Numbered from the stretch's first letter, positions 10,752-23,248 are shown. The stretch is DNA of 64,000 bases from Hibiscus mutabilis (GCA_019671005.1 CM033714.1:85055909-85119908); one strand, 5' to 3'. The notes: generated by a model not told the origin, from the letters alone. A program made the numbers and translations.

Positions 10752-11547
10752 GGATGAGTATGCGATGTTTAACGAGGACTGATAAGCATCATTAACGACG
10801 AACACCGATGAGTACTATTAATTTAATTTATAAAGATTAAAAATTTAAAAGACTCACCGTATAATTATAAATTATTTAAAAATTAAAAGATAAATTAATT
10901 AAAATATATTATTTTTATTTTTTAAATAAAAATTAAAATAACTATCTACCTTTAAATTACAAAATCTTAATTTTTATTTATTTAAAATTTAAGTCATCGC
11001 TGCTGCTGTCACTGCCGTTACCTCTCCCTCCTGTGGCCGCTGCCTCCTGCCGTAAAAGGGATAAAGAGGGAAGTTTGCTTTTCCCCATTCCCTACGACTA
11101 AAGCAAATTAAGCTGCTTTTAACATTAATTTTCCCTTACCGTTTTCCCCTTTCTTTCAAATCAAAACATTTTAACACTTTCTATAATAATTCTGGAAGAA
11201 ATTAAAATAGTTTGAGGTACACAAAAGATAAATTAATCAAACTTCCTCTCCTTATCCCTTTTACGGCAAGAGAAGGCGACGACGGGAGGCAGTGGCGACG
11301 ACAATAACAATAATAGCAGCGACGACGGCTTAAATTTTAAGTGAATAAAAATTAGAGTTTTTTAATTTAGGGGTAGATAAGTATTTTAATTTATGTTTAA
11401 AGAAAATTAAAAATAATATATTTTAATTAATTTACCTTTTACCTTTTAAATAATTTATAATTATACGGCGAATCCTTTAAATTTTTAATCATTATAAATT
11501 GAATTAGTAGTGCTCAACGATACTCGTCGAGCGCCGTAGAATTTTCC
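10752..11547. mobile_element. Mutator-like foldback element, related to the previous one
   Basis: Flanked by ATCAAAATA (10743-10751 and 11548-11556), a 9-bp duplication. Ends resemble the 9781-10386 element (rc right end GGAAAATTCTACGGCGCTCG). Almost the whole element folds on itself: AAAGGGATAAAGAGGGAAG near 11060 pairs with CTTCCTCTCCTTATCCC near 11241, and GCTGCTGCTGTCACTGCCG near 11000 faces GGCAGTGGCGACGACAATA near 11288. It carries a GC-rich trinucleotide-like stretch in each arm. No transposase. Confidence 0.8.
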
Positions 11548-11845
11548 ATCAAAATAAAGCATTTCCATGTATTTTATTAGATTTTACATCTAACGATACT
11601 TAAACTTGATATAATTAAGGAAGGAATTTATAATTTTACAAATTTAAAATATTAAGAAAATTTAAATAGTTTTTTTATATAATTGATATTTAATTTATTG
11701 ATAAATTAAATAAGATCAAATATTATAAAAATTTATTACAAGAATAATTATTTCAATCTAATTTATTCAGTTTACACCGCTAAATTCAGTTTGTTAAAAA
11801 AGGAGCGTCAATTTAAGATTCATTAATTGATCGAGTGATAAAAAA

Positions 11846-12291
11846 TAGGGTTGTAAACGAACCAAACGTTCAACTAAACAAACGGACATTAACAAGATTT
11901 TTTGTTCATTTAATTAAATGAACGAATACAAACAAATAACTCGTTCATTCATTTACGTTCGTGAATGTTCAGTAATCCCTTCATTTATGTTTGTTCAAAT
12001 TTATTCACAACATCCACTTATATTTATTATTTTTCATAACAAAGGTATTATATTTAAAAAAAATGTATTCACATATGTTCGTTTAAACTTATTCACACAT
12101 ATCATTTATGTTCGTTTGTTTGTGTTCGTTTATCATTTAAATAAACGAACACGAACAAGCTACATTTCTTAACAAACAAACATTAACAAAAAATTATGTT
12201 CATTTAGTTGTTCGTGTTCTTTCAGTTTAGATTAAACGAATGAACATAAACATACTCTCATTTGTGTTTGTTCGGTTCGTTTACAGGCCTG
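11846..12291. mobile_element. hAT-like miniature inverted-repeat element
   Basis: Left end TAGGGTTGTAAACGAACC and right end (reverse complement) CAGGCCTGTAAACGAACC form hAT-style terminal repeats. Flanks are ATAAAAAA and GTAAAAAA (7 of 8; alternatively a 9-bp TAAAAAATA on both sides). Inside are many copies of TTCGTTTGTTC/GAACAAACGAA in both directions. About 446 bp and non-coding. A half element of the same family lies at about 20965-21175. Confidence 0.75.
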
Positions 12292-13367
12292 GTAAAAAAT
12301 ACATATCTCATTTTATATAGATTTTAGAAAATATTTATATTAACTCATTTTATATAAATTTTAATATTAATATTTATTATGAGAATGTAAGTTAATTAAT
12401 ATAAAAAAGAAGAGAAATTGAATTGGATGTGGGATCGTTTTTGTTGACAAAACATGCTAAGTAACGAGAACTGCGAGGCGTGATTGACTTTGTATCAGTT
12501 GGAGTTGAACTTTTGGGAAATAATAATTGGGCCTTTGATTAAAAGTCAACGACACTACACCCCGGATCTCAACCTTTTTACGGGATCATGGGCCAGAATT
12601 TGGGTAATACCAATATACCGTAATTTAGATTTTAGACACCATTGTTGGACTAAATTCAATTATGTATTTTTATGCAAGTTTTATGGGTTATAGAGATTTT
12701 ATATTCTTTAGGTAAATATTGTCTTAGTATTTACTGCAATTAATTTTATTAAGGATTGACTGGTGTAGTTGTAAAGGCTTGGGAATTTTCCTTAAAGGTC
12801 TTAAAGTTCAAAACTCATAAAAGGCTATTATTTTTTTTAATTTTCTTTTAACTAGGTAGAGATACGGGTCACCATATGATTGAAAAAAATATTAAATAAA
12901 ATAAAATAAAAATTAGAGTAAGTTTATCTAATCGGGTGACGACACTATCATTATCTGATTGGTTGAATAATTTTATTTAATTAAATTAAAAGTAAGACCA
13001 AATTGATATAATATGTAATTAACATGGACCAAATGTATAATTATATAAATTTTCGTTGGCTGTCATGTCACCTTTCTGTTAGATTTAACGGCTAATGGTC
13101 AAAATAAGAACATTTTAAAAGTTTAATAGTATGATTGACGAGTTGTTTAGTTGAGTGGTCAAAATATGAACGATCTCATAGTACTTCAAAAAAATTACAC
13201 TAAAAGAGATGAATATTATTAATTGTATCATAAATGACATGGTGAGTTAAGTATTAATAATTTCTCGAATCAATAATTAGACGTTGATCTACAAAATCAA
13301 TTATCTTACCTTTGATTTTTCTTAAATGAACAAAATCTATTGTTCACCCCCCCCTCAATAACAAAAC
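12292..13367. other. AT-rich spacer
   Basis: No gene or clear element recognised. The right end is the 3' flank of the phosphatase gene on the minus strand. Confidence 0.5.
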
Positions 13368-14210
13368 TTAAACAAAGTCACCGCCGCCGCTAAAATACTG
13401 CTCGACAGCCACTCTCATATCGTCGAACCTTTCACACCACTGGAAGAATTTCACCAACTTATCCAACTCCCTATCCTCACTGTCCACGACAAACGGTCGT
13501 ATTGGGACAGCATTCTCAGGTTGCAAAGAGTAAGCATTTGGGTTATCATCAACTATCACCACTTTCCCCAAATCCCTCCCCATTTCCGACAAGTCCTTAA
13601 CCAACTTACCTTCCATTTCCTTGCACGAATCCCGATAAAGCCGGTGCGATATCAGCCCCTTCGGATCCAGCTTATCCAGAACAAGCGAAGCATACTGCTC
13701 GATCCCCGCCGTGAACACCACCACCTCGTGTTTCTTGCTGATCTCTTCCAAGAACGAATCGACACCGGGCCGTTTCGACACGTAAAAATTCATGATTTGA
13801 CCTTCCATACTCGGTCTCACTACGAAATCATACGTTTTGGGAGGCGGGCCGGAGCTCGAATGTACCAGGGTCTCGTCTAGATCAAGAACGATGGTTCTTT
13901 TCGTCTTCGAGATCAACGGCGGAAGCAGGCAGCGGTCGAATACAAGAGTACGAGGAACGATGGAGTTTCTCCCGAGTCCTTGGTCTTTTTTGAGGATTTT
14001 GACCCCCTGGAGGCGGCGCTGGGTGGTCGAAGGAGTTGCTACGCGGGCTAACTTGGAGAAAAGCCTCACGAGGCGGCGATGGCATGTCTTGAGGGACTTG
14101 TTGAGGGAGGCAATGACGGTGGATGAGGTATTCTTCTTCGTCGGAGAAGTCTTTCTACGGTGGCGCTTGATGGATCGTGGCGGAGTTCTCTTAATAATCT
14201 TGGAAACCAT
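13368..14210 (-). CDS. FCP1/SCP-type (HAD superfamily) phosphatase-like protein
   Basis: Single-exon gene of 280 residues. The C-terminal two thirds is an FCP1-homology (NLI-interacting factor-like) phosphatase domain: the catalytic DxDxT signature as VLDLDETLVHSSS (about residue 117 on), the second motif VVVFTAGIEQYASLVLD, the conserved LYRDSC, and the third motif KVVIVDDNPNAYSLQPENA. The N terminus is very basic (MVSKIIKRTPPRSIKRHRRK), consistent with nuclear location. Family members dephosphorylate phosphoserine, including in the RNA polymerase II C-terminal repeat; the plant substrate is unknown to me. I start at the ATG at 14210 because the more upstream reading begins at TTG. It is a tandem paralogue of the gene at 15446-16442, with the same strand and order. 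All catalytic residues are present. Confidence 0.9.
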   Translation of the reverse strand: MVSKIIKRTPPRSIKRHRRKTSPTKKNTSSTVIASLNKSLKTCHRRLVRLFSKLARVATPSTTQRRLQGVKILKKDQGLGRNSIVPRTLVFDRCLLPPLISKTKRTIVLDLDETLVHSSSGPPPKTYDFVVRPSMEGQIMNFYVSKRPGVDSFLEEISKKHEVVVFTAGIEQYASLVLDKLDPKGLISHRLYRDSCKEMEGKLVKDLSEMGRDLGKVVIVDDNPNAYSLQPENAVPIRPFVVDSEDRELDKLVKFFQWCERFDDMRVAVEQYFSGGGDFV

Positions 14211-15445
14211 TTCTCCAGATCTTTGGATTGTTATCAAGCAGAGAACCAAAAGAAGAAAGGAAGAAAAAGCTGGTAGATTTTAAAACAGGGGTCTGAGGTT
14301 TCCTTGGATTTGGTTTTGGGGAAAGAGGAGGCTCGGCTTTTGTAGTCCGTTATGTTTTAAATCTTGGCTTGGAGTAACGGTCATGAAGATAGGTTCGGAG
14401 TCGAAGCTGGGATTTGAGCGACAGCCCAGTTTGGTTTTATTGTTGTATTATTTATTTTTGGGTTAAATGTGTCCAGGGTGCTTATATTATTTTAAAATTT
14501 AAAATTTATGTTTTTATATTTTATTTCTTCGAATTTGAGTTCCTATACAATATTATTTAAAAATGTTGATCTCTTGAGCAATTTTTTTCTTCAATTTTAC
14601 TATAAACCGGAGTTTGTTTTATCAATTTGACTCTTAATTTTTAAAAATAAATAAAAAATATCACTAATCATATATATATATATATATATATTTACATGAG
14701 GGCGTAATTATAAGGAATTTGAATTCTCTGGGTATGTCTTCTAACTAACAAAGTATAATTTCCTTACGTTGTGTTTGGTAATACAAATTGTAATTAAACA
14801 TTTACACAAATTTAAAATTTAAGATGATATTAAAAATTTATGTACACTCTAAAATCCTGATATGTAACAAGATTGTACATTATTTGAAATCATAAGAATA
14901 ATTTCTTATATGCTATTGCGATTTCGAAGTTTATAACGGCTTCGGGGGAATCTTTATCCCACCTCAGAACTTTTGATCTTTCTTTTCTACACATATATAC
15001 CTTTTACAATAATTATGTTTTTCATGTTTGTTTTACTCTTATTAATTTTTAGAATTAAAGCTTACGTTTTAAAGTTTAAGTTTAAATTCTTTCACGAGAA
15101 ATTTAATACTATATTTTATCATTGCATACAACCTTTATTGATTTAAACTTTTATACTCTCCTATTACGTAGGAAGTGAGAAAAAGAAGATTAAACAATGA
15201 GACTAGACGTACAAATTAATTTGAGGCGATATTAATCGACATTGCACACGTTATTAGTGAATTGCGCAGCCCGGCTTTGGAAGATTAAACAAAAAAGAAC
15301 CCATGTCATTAAAAACTGGGGGAAAAGTGTGCACACGGCGTTATACTTTACAGTTTCTGATTATTACAGAGTGAAGAAATATCTGCAATATTTTTCTGCA
15401 AAGTTTGGGAAAAGAAAAAAACAAAACGTCCAAAAAGAAGACGCA
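14211..15445. other. Spacer between tandem phosphatase genes
   Basis: Contains the upstream region of the first phosphatase gene (minus strand) and the 3' flank of the second. An (AT)n microsatellite lies at about 14670-14692. No other gene seen. Confidence 0.5.
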
Positions 15446-16442
15446 TTATTGTGATGTTTTTGATGAACTTGAATGATGTTGATTAGGGTTGCCTGTAGTA
15501 CACTCCGAGGTTGCACCGCCCCAATACTGCTTAACTGCATCTCTCATGTCCTTACAACCATCGCAATACCTTTCGAAAAACACGGTCAGTTTCTCCAGTT
15601 GTCTGTCTTCCATGTCATCTTCAAATCGTTTTATGGGGATCCCGTTTGCAGGTTGCAGAGAATATGATTTTGGGTTATCATCAACAATCACTACTTTTTC
15701 AAGATCTCTCCCTAACGTTGACAAGTCCTTAACGAATCTTCCTTTGCCTACTTGCTTGCATGAATCTCTGTATAAACGGTGAGATATCAGGCCCTTGGGG
15801 TCTAAAACATCGAGCAACAATGACGCGTATGGCTCGATCCCGGCGGTGAACACCACCACCTCGTATTTTTTACTGATTGCTTTCAAGAATTCATCCACCC
15901 CGGGCCGTTTCAATATGTATAAGTTCATTCCCAGACCGTAAATGCTTGGTTTAATCATGAAATCGTACTTTTTTGGTGGTGGGTCTGGACTTGCATGAAC
16001 CAGGGTCTCGTCCAAATCGAGAACAATGGTCTTTGATTTGTTGGAAGCTAATGGAGGCAACCGGTTGCTATTGTCTTTTCTTAATGACAGAACTGACGTC
16101 AAGTCGGAATTGGCCAGGAATTCGAGTTGCAGTCTGGAGCTGTAACTATTTTCGGAGCCACCGCTGCGGGCTTGTTCCCTTTGAAGGGTAACGAAGCCTT
16201 GCCCTCGGCGCCTTGCACCTTCCAGTTTGGAGAAAAACTCGAGCAGGAGACGGTGGCATTTTTGGATGGACTTTCTTATGGAAGAAACGACGGAGAAATA
16301 TTTGGTTTCCAATGTAGGTGATTTATTACAATGATGGACACGGGGGCGTGGAAAGCAACTGGCGGCGGTGGTGATGGTGGGCGTTATGGCTGCCGCGCAT
16401 GATGGACTTTGGTTGCACCTTTTTCCCCATCTTCAATGCCAT
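15446..16442 (-). CDS. FCP1/SCP-type phosphatase-like protein, N-terminal frameshift
   Basis: Paralogue of the 13368-14210 gene. The phosphatase part is complete: VLDLDETLVHASPDPPPKKYDF, VVVFTAGIEPYASLLLD, LYRDSC, KVVIVDDNPKSYSLQPANG. The best start is the ATG at 16442 (MALKMGKKVQPKSIMRG, a basic N terminus like its neighbour's), but that frame ends at a TAA about 38 codons on (near 16326). The phosphatase frame is open across the junction, yet has no ATG before the catalytic domain; its only upstream start-like codon is TTG at 16312. A shift of one base near 16322-16332 would join the two into about 330 residues. No splice sites fit. Either the allele is broken or one base is wrong in the assembly. 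Its tail, after QYWGGATSE, differs from the neighbour's. Confidence 0.8.
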
Positions 16443-17104
16443 CTCCTGGCTGCCGGTATTAACCTGAGGCTGATCGGGAACAATTACTGTGCAGAGAATT
16501 ACGAAGACAATTAATACCATACAAAATTACAGACAAAACCACAAAAACAATTAGTGATGTTAGAAACTATATGAGATTGGAGGACGGGACACGAAGCTTT
16601 TGAAGCAATGTTGGGTACAACAGTGTCGGAAGTTAAAAGCTAGATTTCCAGCCAATTATTTTCTACAAAACAATATTTATTTAATATTTTAACAGTAATA
16701 CAATAAAATAATAATGCATGACAGCAAAGGATTGGTTTTCTATGGCTTAACAAAATAAGAAACTTAACTGAGATATGAAGAGGTTTTTGCCTGTAATTGC
16801 TTATGTATAGAAAATTTTAGTTAAATTAAGAAATAATTCCACACTTGCTAGTTGTCCTAGAATGTTGAAGTTGGACATTGAATGGTTAAAGCTGCCCTAC
16901 CGTCATATAAATTGTGTGTATTTTTACAAATCCTAATCCTACTAAGAGGGAACTCTAGAGGAAGGAAGAAGAATACTCTTAGTAAGTCTAGAATTTATGG
17001 CCGCAACTTAGCCAACCGGCCAAGTATGCTTACTCACCGTATAAGTTGTGCTAATTAAGGTTGTACGATTGAATCAAATATTATACCTTGTGTGCTCCCT
17101 TTCG
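16443..17104. other. Upstream region of second phosphatase gene
   Basis: AT-rich, non-coding; presumed promoter of the minus-strand phosphatase-like gene. Nothing else recognised. Confidence 0.4.
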
Positions 17105-17193
<89 letters not shown>

Positions 17194-17240
17194 AGTTGTA
17201 GTTGTAGTTGTAGTTGTTGTTGTTGTTGTTGTTGTTGTTT
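17105..17240. repeat. Compound trinucleotide microsatellite (ATT)n(GTT)n(GTA/GTT)n
   Basis: About 135 bp of uninterrupted trinucleotides: roughly 12 ATT units, then about 17 GTT units, a short GTA-GTT alternation, then GTT again. It gives long Ile/Val, Tyr/Cys or similar homopolymer ORFs that are artefacts of the repeat. Confidence 0.95.
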
Positions 17241-17751
17241 AAGAAGACTTTATTTTTTTAAAAAAAAATCGATTAAGACCTTTTTAACTTTTTGCACTCA
17301 ATTAAACTTTTGAACTAAGAAATTAAATCAATTAAGTTCTGAAACTAAGAAATTGAATTAAACCCTTTGACCGATTTTGACCATTAAATATTAACTTTTT
17401 TGTTACGTTAGTGTAGTGCGTCATGTCACATTGTTTCTACTTGACATTTTTCAGAAAATTTTTATTTTATTTAAAAAATTCTAAAAAACTTATAAAATTT
17501 ATAAATTTTTTATGAAATAAATATGTAATTGCAACATGATTAAACTGTAGTGCATAATGTGCTATAGTAATATCTAAAGAAAAGAAACTGTTAAGATTTA
17601 ATAGTCAAAATTGGTCAATGAGCTTAATTGATTAAATTTTTTGGTTCAAAGACTTTATTGGGTACAAAAAATTATTTATTGGGTACAAAAAAATTTAGGA
17701 ACTTAATTGATTTTTTTGAAAAATTCAAGAACTTCTTACCCCTTTAAACTT
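17241..17751. repeat. Foldback-like repeat, degraded
   Basis: Text such as TTAATTGATTAAATTTCTTAGTTC in both directions around a core (GTTACGTTAGTGTAGTGCGTC ... AATGTGCTATAGTAATATC) suggests an old inverted-repeat element. A relative lies at about 32740-33240, sharing TGTTAGTGCAGTGCATCGTG, TTTTTACTTGACATTTTT and CAAAATTGGTCAA. Boundaries and target duplication are not clear. Confidence 0.5.
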
Positions 17752-17760
17752 ATTATTATA

Positions 17761-18624
17761 GGCTTAAGGGTTCAATAAGCCCTTAAACTTTTACTAAAAA
17801 TTAATTAAGCCCCTAATTTTTTTTTACAACCAATTAAGCCCTCAAACTCAATAAAAAAATCAATTTAGCCATTTGACCAACGTTGACCATTAACTTTAAT
17901 GTTTTTTTTGGAATTTTTTGACACGTGCCGCAACAGGATAATGCCACTTGTCATTTCTAGGAATTTTTAAATTTTAAATTTTAAAAAATATATAAAAATC
18001 CAAAAAAATCTAAAAAAATTCTGAAAAATTCTAAAAATTATTTTAAAAATATAAAAATACTTTTAATTTCAAAATTTATTTAAAAATAATAAATAGTAAT
18101 TTTCAAAAGATTAAATATTTAAAAATTGAAAATATTAAATATTATTATCAGTTATAAAATAACTTTTATTGTTTTATATTTTAAAAATTAAAATAACTTT
18201 TATTGTTTAACATTTATTCAATTTTTTATAATTTTATAATAATATTTCAAAATTTTAAAATATTTTAATCTTTTGAAAAAATATTATTTATTATTTTTGA
18301 ATAAGTTTTGAAATTAAAATATTTTATATATTTTCAAAATAATTTTTTAGAATTTTCTAGATTTTTTATAATTTATTTTAGATTTTTCTGATTTTTATAT
18401 ATTTTTTAAAATTTATTTTTTTTGAAAATGACAAGTGGTATTATCTTATTGCGACACGTGTCAATATTTTTTTAAAAAATAACCGTTAAAGCTAAGGTCA
18501 CCGTTGGTCAGAGGGTCAAATTAATTTTTTTCTTGAATTTGAGGGCTTAATTATGTGTAAAAAAATTTAAGGGCTTAATTAATTTTTTTTATAAAAGTTT
18601 AGAGGCTTATTGAACACTTGAGCC
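17761..18624. mobile_element. Mutator-like foldback element, perfect 9-bp target duplication
   Basis: ATTATTATA occurs directly on both sides (17752-17760 and 18625-18633). The ends are GGCTTAAGGGTTCAATAAGC and, in reverse complement, GGCTCAAGTGTTCAATAAGC. Arms of about 250 bp include GACACGTGCCGCAACAGG / ATTGCGACACGTGTC and CAACGTTGACCATTAACTTT / TAAAGCTAAGGTCACCGTTGG. The core is nearly pure AT and itself palindromic. Non-coding, non-autonomous. Confidence 0.85.
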
Positions 18625-18633
18625 ATTATTATA

Positions 18634-19911
18634 ACTAGAATTAATTTTATGAATTTTTTAAAAGAAAACCAACTTGGTTTGTGGGCTTTGTAGATTAGAC
18701 CATGCATTTAGTTCGTTCTTGGTCTATTATCCAGCACACCACATAGCTTACAATAAGGATATGAACTCGTAATCTTTTACAATCGAAACTTTTGTCCATT
18801 TTCTACATCAATGGAATTAAATTACTGTAAGAATAATAAAAAAAAGAAAGAAATTAAACTGTGTCAGTGTCTATTATAAGTCCCTACGCTACGTTGACCG
18901 ACATTATCGTTAATTACATAAATAAGTCGAGATCTATTAATTGACCGAATGGTCAAAGATGCTCATGTTATCTTATTTTGTATGAAGTCGAATTCTAACA
19001 TTTGTCTTAAAAATGTAATCTCTCTACTTAATCATATTTTTACATAAATGGGTCAATAAGAAGGTTGAAAATATTTAAAAATTATATATAATATAAAAAT
19101 ATATATTTAAAAAAAATCATAAAATATTAAAAACATTATTTCTAAAAGAATTGTATAAAATTACAAAATTCATAAAAATAAAAAATAAAAAACATATAAT
19201 ATCATTAAAATTTCAAAAACTTTGTATAAAGTTATCAAAATAATAAAAAAATATAAAAGATCAAATATTCTCTTTAGATTCACCAGAAGCAAGTTTAAAT
19301 TGTAATCAAAATTCATTATTAGTGTTGAGTACGTTACAAGAATTTTTAATTGACTTCTCTTTTATTCAGTTTCATATATGTAATTGCGATATATTTACAT
19401 GCATATATAATATATATGCAAAGGACTTTAAAATATCGATAAAATACAATATGTAAATGTCGAGACTAAAACCCATACAAAAATAATATTATGAATATCA
19501 TTAGCCACTCAATTAATTAATAAATTTTACTTTACTATTTTAATTATAAGTCTTAAACCATGACTAAAAAGACCAATGTGAAACGAATGATTTGCAAGGA
19601 ATCAAACTCAAAGTCCAAAAGCAGTGGCCAATGATGCTAACTTACTTGCTAACATAATAAAAATAAATGGCAAAAACAAAGTAAACAACCAAAGTATAAT
19701 TAGGGTGACTATTTGGCATTTAGTGGGAAGTTGAGAGTTTTGCATGAGCATTGAACGAAAGCAACGTTTTGTTGGCAGGACTCAATTTCTTCAAAAATAC
19801 TTAGTGGAATCGATTCAATGGAAATACCAAATAAAAACTCTACATTAGTTGATGAAATCATGCAATTATCCTAATGTTGTTCCTTTCCTCAACGTTTTAT
19901 CTTTGTTATTT
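18634..19911. other. AT-rich spacer
   Basis: No gene or bounded repeat recognised; long A- and T-rich runs. Confidence 0.5.
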
Positions 19912-20702
19912 GGCTTAATAGGTGCCCAAATTATGCCCTTTTTTCCGGTTAGGTGCCCAAACTATTTTTCGGGCCAAATTGGGACCTAAATTTTATTCCG
20001 TGACCCATTTAAGGTTCGCCGTTATTTTTTTCCGTTAAAGGACACATGTCACCTCCAGAAAAATCTAAAATTATATTAAAAATAAATAAAATTAATTAAT
20101 TTTCAAAATATCTCTAATTTTTCCAGATTTTACAAAATAGCCCCCAAATTCCAAAATCCCTAAATCCCCAAAATCAAAATCACAATTTGGACTGATTTTG
20201 CAATCAATTGCCATGCTGCCGCCCACCACATCGGTCGTCGGACCATCACGACCATTTCCCCCACCACCCGGCGCCGGAAATCGAACGAAGGCGTGCAGAT
20301 CGACAAAATTGTCAAATGATTCGCGACGAACGACGGTAGAAAGAGCGATGAACGGTGTGTGGGTTGTTCGGCGAGGGGAGAGTGTTTCGTTCTGTCGCCG
20401 GCAACACAGCCACCGCTGGCGGGAGTGGTTGGATTTGGGGGTTAGGGATTTGGGGACTATTTTGGGAAAATTTGAAAATTTTAGGATATATATTTTTTTT
20501 ATTTTTTTTATTAATTTTTTTTATTTTTAATATAATTTTAGGGTTTTCTGGAGGTGACACATGTCCTTTAACGGAAAAAATTAACAGTAAACCTTAAATG
20601 GGTCACAGAATGAAACTTTAGATCCCAATTTGACCCGAAAAATAGTTTGGGCACCTAACTAGGAAAAAGAGCATAGTTTGAACACCTATTTGGCGATTAA
20701 GC
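19912..20702. mobile_element. Foldback element with GC-rich core (copy 2)
   Basis: Same family as 8982-9740 but better preserved and with the core inverted. Left GGCTTAATAGGTGCCCAAAT; right end in reverse complement GCTTAATCGCCAAATAGGTG. Arms of about 190 bp include GGACACATGTCACCTCCAG and its reverse complement. Candidate target duplication TTTGTTATT / TTTGTTCTT (8 of 9). The core near 20210-20430 is GC-rich and shares CGACGGTAGAAAG-type text with copy 1. ORFs across it are not convincing genes. Confidence 0.8.
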
Positions 20703-22953
20703 TTTGTTCTTTTGACTGATGTTTATACTTCTAGAATTCCTTCTCTTCAAGTTGAAAATTCATGCAAAATATTACTGATAATTCACTTCAGATTAATACA
20801 TTTATTATTTTATACACTTTAAAATGATTTAATAAATACTCTTTAATATATATATATATATATATATATTTGTGACCTATGTCATAACTCATAAGTATAA
20901 CAAGGCATGTGGATTAGCCAGTGGTACTTGCATGGATATATAAATTAAAGTTCTAAACTTTAACTAACTAGTAGATGAGCATATAAATGTTGTAGATGAA
21001 CATACAAATATGTTCGTGCATGTTAAACGAATATGTTCACGAACGTTAAATGAACATGTTCTCAAACGCTAAATAAACGAACACGAACACTTTAAAAAAA
21101 CAAACAAACACAATATTAAAAAATTTAAAGGAGCATGAACACCTTGTCCGTTCAAGTTCGGGTCATTTACACTCCTAATAGTGGTTGAGGAGCACATAGT
21201 TCAAGTTTAGTAAAAAATAAAATTAAAACGAATGAGAAATTAAAGAAACAAGAATATTATGGACCAAATCACAAAACAAACCAAATTAATTACCTAAAGA
21301 CCAAAATAACACCATTTTCTTAATTTTCGATTATTTAGACTTTGCAAATTCAAAATCTACTCCAACTCGAAATCCGAACAAAAAATTCAGCTTGACTCAA
21401 CTTCATTAATTCCAAATTTTAAAAATATTTTTTTCGAATCAAATCCAATTTAATTTACGGTTACTTTCGATACAAATTAAGAAAAAAAAGAATTAATGAA
21501 TTAGAGTCGGCTGGATGTTATAAGGTGGTAATTGATAGTTGACAAATAAGACATGGGACAAGAATCTTGTGTTGTAATTCTGGTATGGATATTCTCTTAT
21601 GGCACATTTGTGTCGAGCATGTGGGACAAATGCTTTTAGCCTGAGACGCAATGTTTCCAGATTGCGCCTCTAAACAACTACTCTATTCGGCACAAACATT
21701 CCCACTCGAGATTCGATTCTTAGCTTACCCCTCCACACATTTATAGTCATTTTATTAAATATTAATCATGTGAAATGCTTGATTCTATGTTGTTTCGATA
21801 TTTTTAAAAAAATTAAGAATAAGAACAAAAATATGGGAATAAATAAGAACCTTTATTATTTTATCAAACAATGTTTTTTTCTTTTCAAAACCTATATTTA
21901 TTGATATAAGAAGTAGATATCATATAAAAGTTTAATTTTAATGGTCATTGAAATATTATTCAATACACATGTTGTATAATCCTTTTTTAGTTTAAGAGTT
22001 TAGGAATTTAATTTAGGTTTAGGGATTTAATTTATGGGTTAAAATTTAAGGCTTATGGTTAGAATTAATGGTTTAGATTTTAAGTTTTAGGGTTAGAGAT
22101 TTAGATTTTAATTTTTAAAGAGTAAAAAATCAAACATGTGTAAATTTTTTTTGCATATCAAGTGCATCAAAAAATTACACACGATCAGTCAACAGTCTAT
22201 AGAGTATGTGGTTAAAGCTCTCAGTTGACACCCTCCCTTCCCCTAAGTTGTGGGTTCCTAGTAGGAGCAAAATCTCTCTTCCCCTAAGTAGAAATTGTTC
22301 AAAAAATTTACACATGATCATTAAAGTTATAATAATAAAGTACATCACAATGTTACAAAAAATTCTAATAATAATAAACATCAATTTTCACAAATAATAA
22401 ATATTAAAACATAATATTTATTATTTTTAAATTTTATATGAACTATTATTTCATAAAGTGACATTGAAAAAAATACTCTATAAACATGGTTATAATACAA
22501 TTATACGTTATTATATTATCGAACTTCAAAAAGATTATTATATTACCAAAGTTAATTATTTAATAAAAATATTAAAATTGAGATTATAATAATAGTTATT
22601 TTATCCGTGTACATCTAATGTTTAATTGTTCCAATCGCTTAATAATCTTGAATAAATTTAAGTTCTATCCTCTTTTTTTTAATCCCTCCATTTTAGAAAG
22701 GATTAAAAGAACATTTTAACTGAAAATCAGCACCCACAAATAATAATTATGGCCTCCAACTAAGGCTAATTTTTCTTCTTCAAATGGCATCCTTCATATA
22801 AGGAAAATTTTCCAAAAGGGATCAAAGAATTACAAAATTGCCTAAAGAACCTAGCTAGTAGGTAATAGATTTATAAGGAAAAATATGCAATTAAATAGGT
22901 AACCTCTATCTATTCAAAAAAAGGGTAACTCTATCTACTAACTATAAATAAAT
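20703..22953. other. AT-rich spacer with element fragments
   Basis: Holds an (AT)n run near 20850-20872, half of a GTTCGTTTA-type hAT element at about 20965-21175 (ending GGTCATTTACACTCCTAATAG), and at about 22190-22300 a segment whose reverse complement resembles 38520-38610 (CACAACCTAAGGGGA, TGTCAACTAAGAG). No gene seen. Confidence 0.5.
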
Positions 22954-23248
22954 GGGTAAAGTACATAAATGATCTCTAAATTATATTAAAATGATCATTT
23001 TGGCCATTGGACTTTTAAAATTAATAAAACGGTCACTAAATTTTAATTTGGTTATAAAATGGTCTCTACTAGTGATACATTTCAATATATTTTGATATGT
23101 TTAAGGATCATTCTATAACATTTGAATAAATTTAATGACAATCTCAAAATCAAATCAGAAATTTAATGATTATCTTGTAACTTCAGAAAGTTCAGTGACC
23201 AAAAAGATCATTTCAACATAGCTCGGTGACAATTTACGTACTTTACCC
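22954..23248. mobile_element. Short Mutator-like MITE
   Basis: Left GGGTAAAGTACATAAATGAT, right in reverse complement GGGTAAAGTACGTAAATTGT, flanked by TAAATAAAT on both sides (22945-22953 and 23249-23257). The flank is low-complexity, so the 9-bp duplication is suggestive rather than strong. About 295 bp, non-coding. Confidence 0.7.

Noticed and set aside
13837..14283. 148-codon plus-strand ORF opposite the first phosphatase gene
   Set aside because: Antisense to a well-supported FCP1-type gene; sequence has no recognisable features.
17048..17313. Poly-Val and poly-Cys ORFs
   Set aside because: Products of the trinucleotide microsatellite.
20198..20597. ORFs across the GC-rich foldback core
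   Set aside because: Open on both strands because of GC-rich composition; not conserved in frame with the first copy; no domain.
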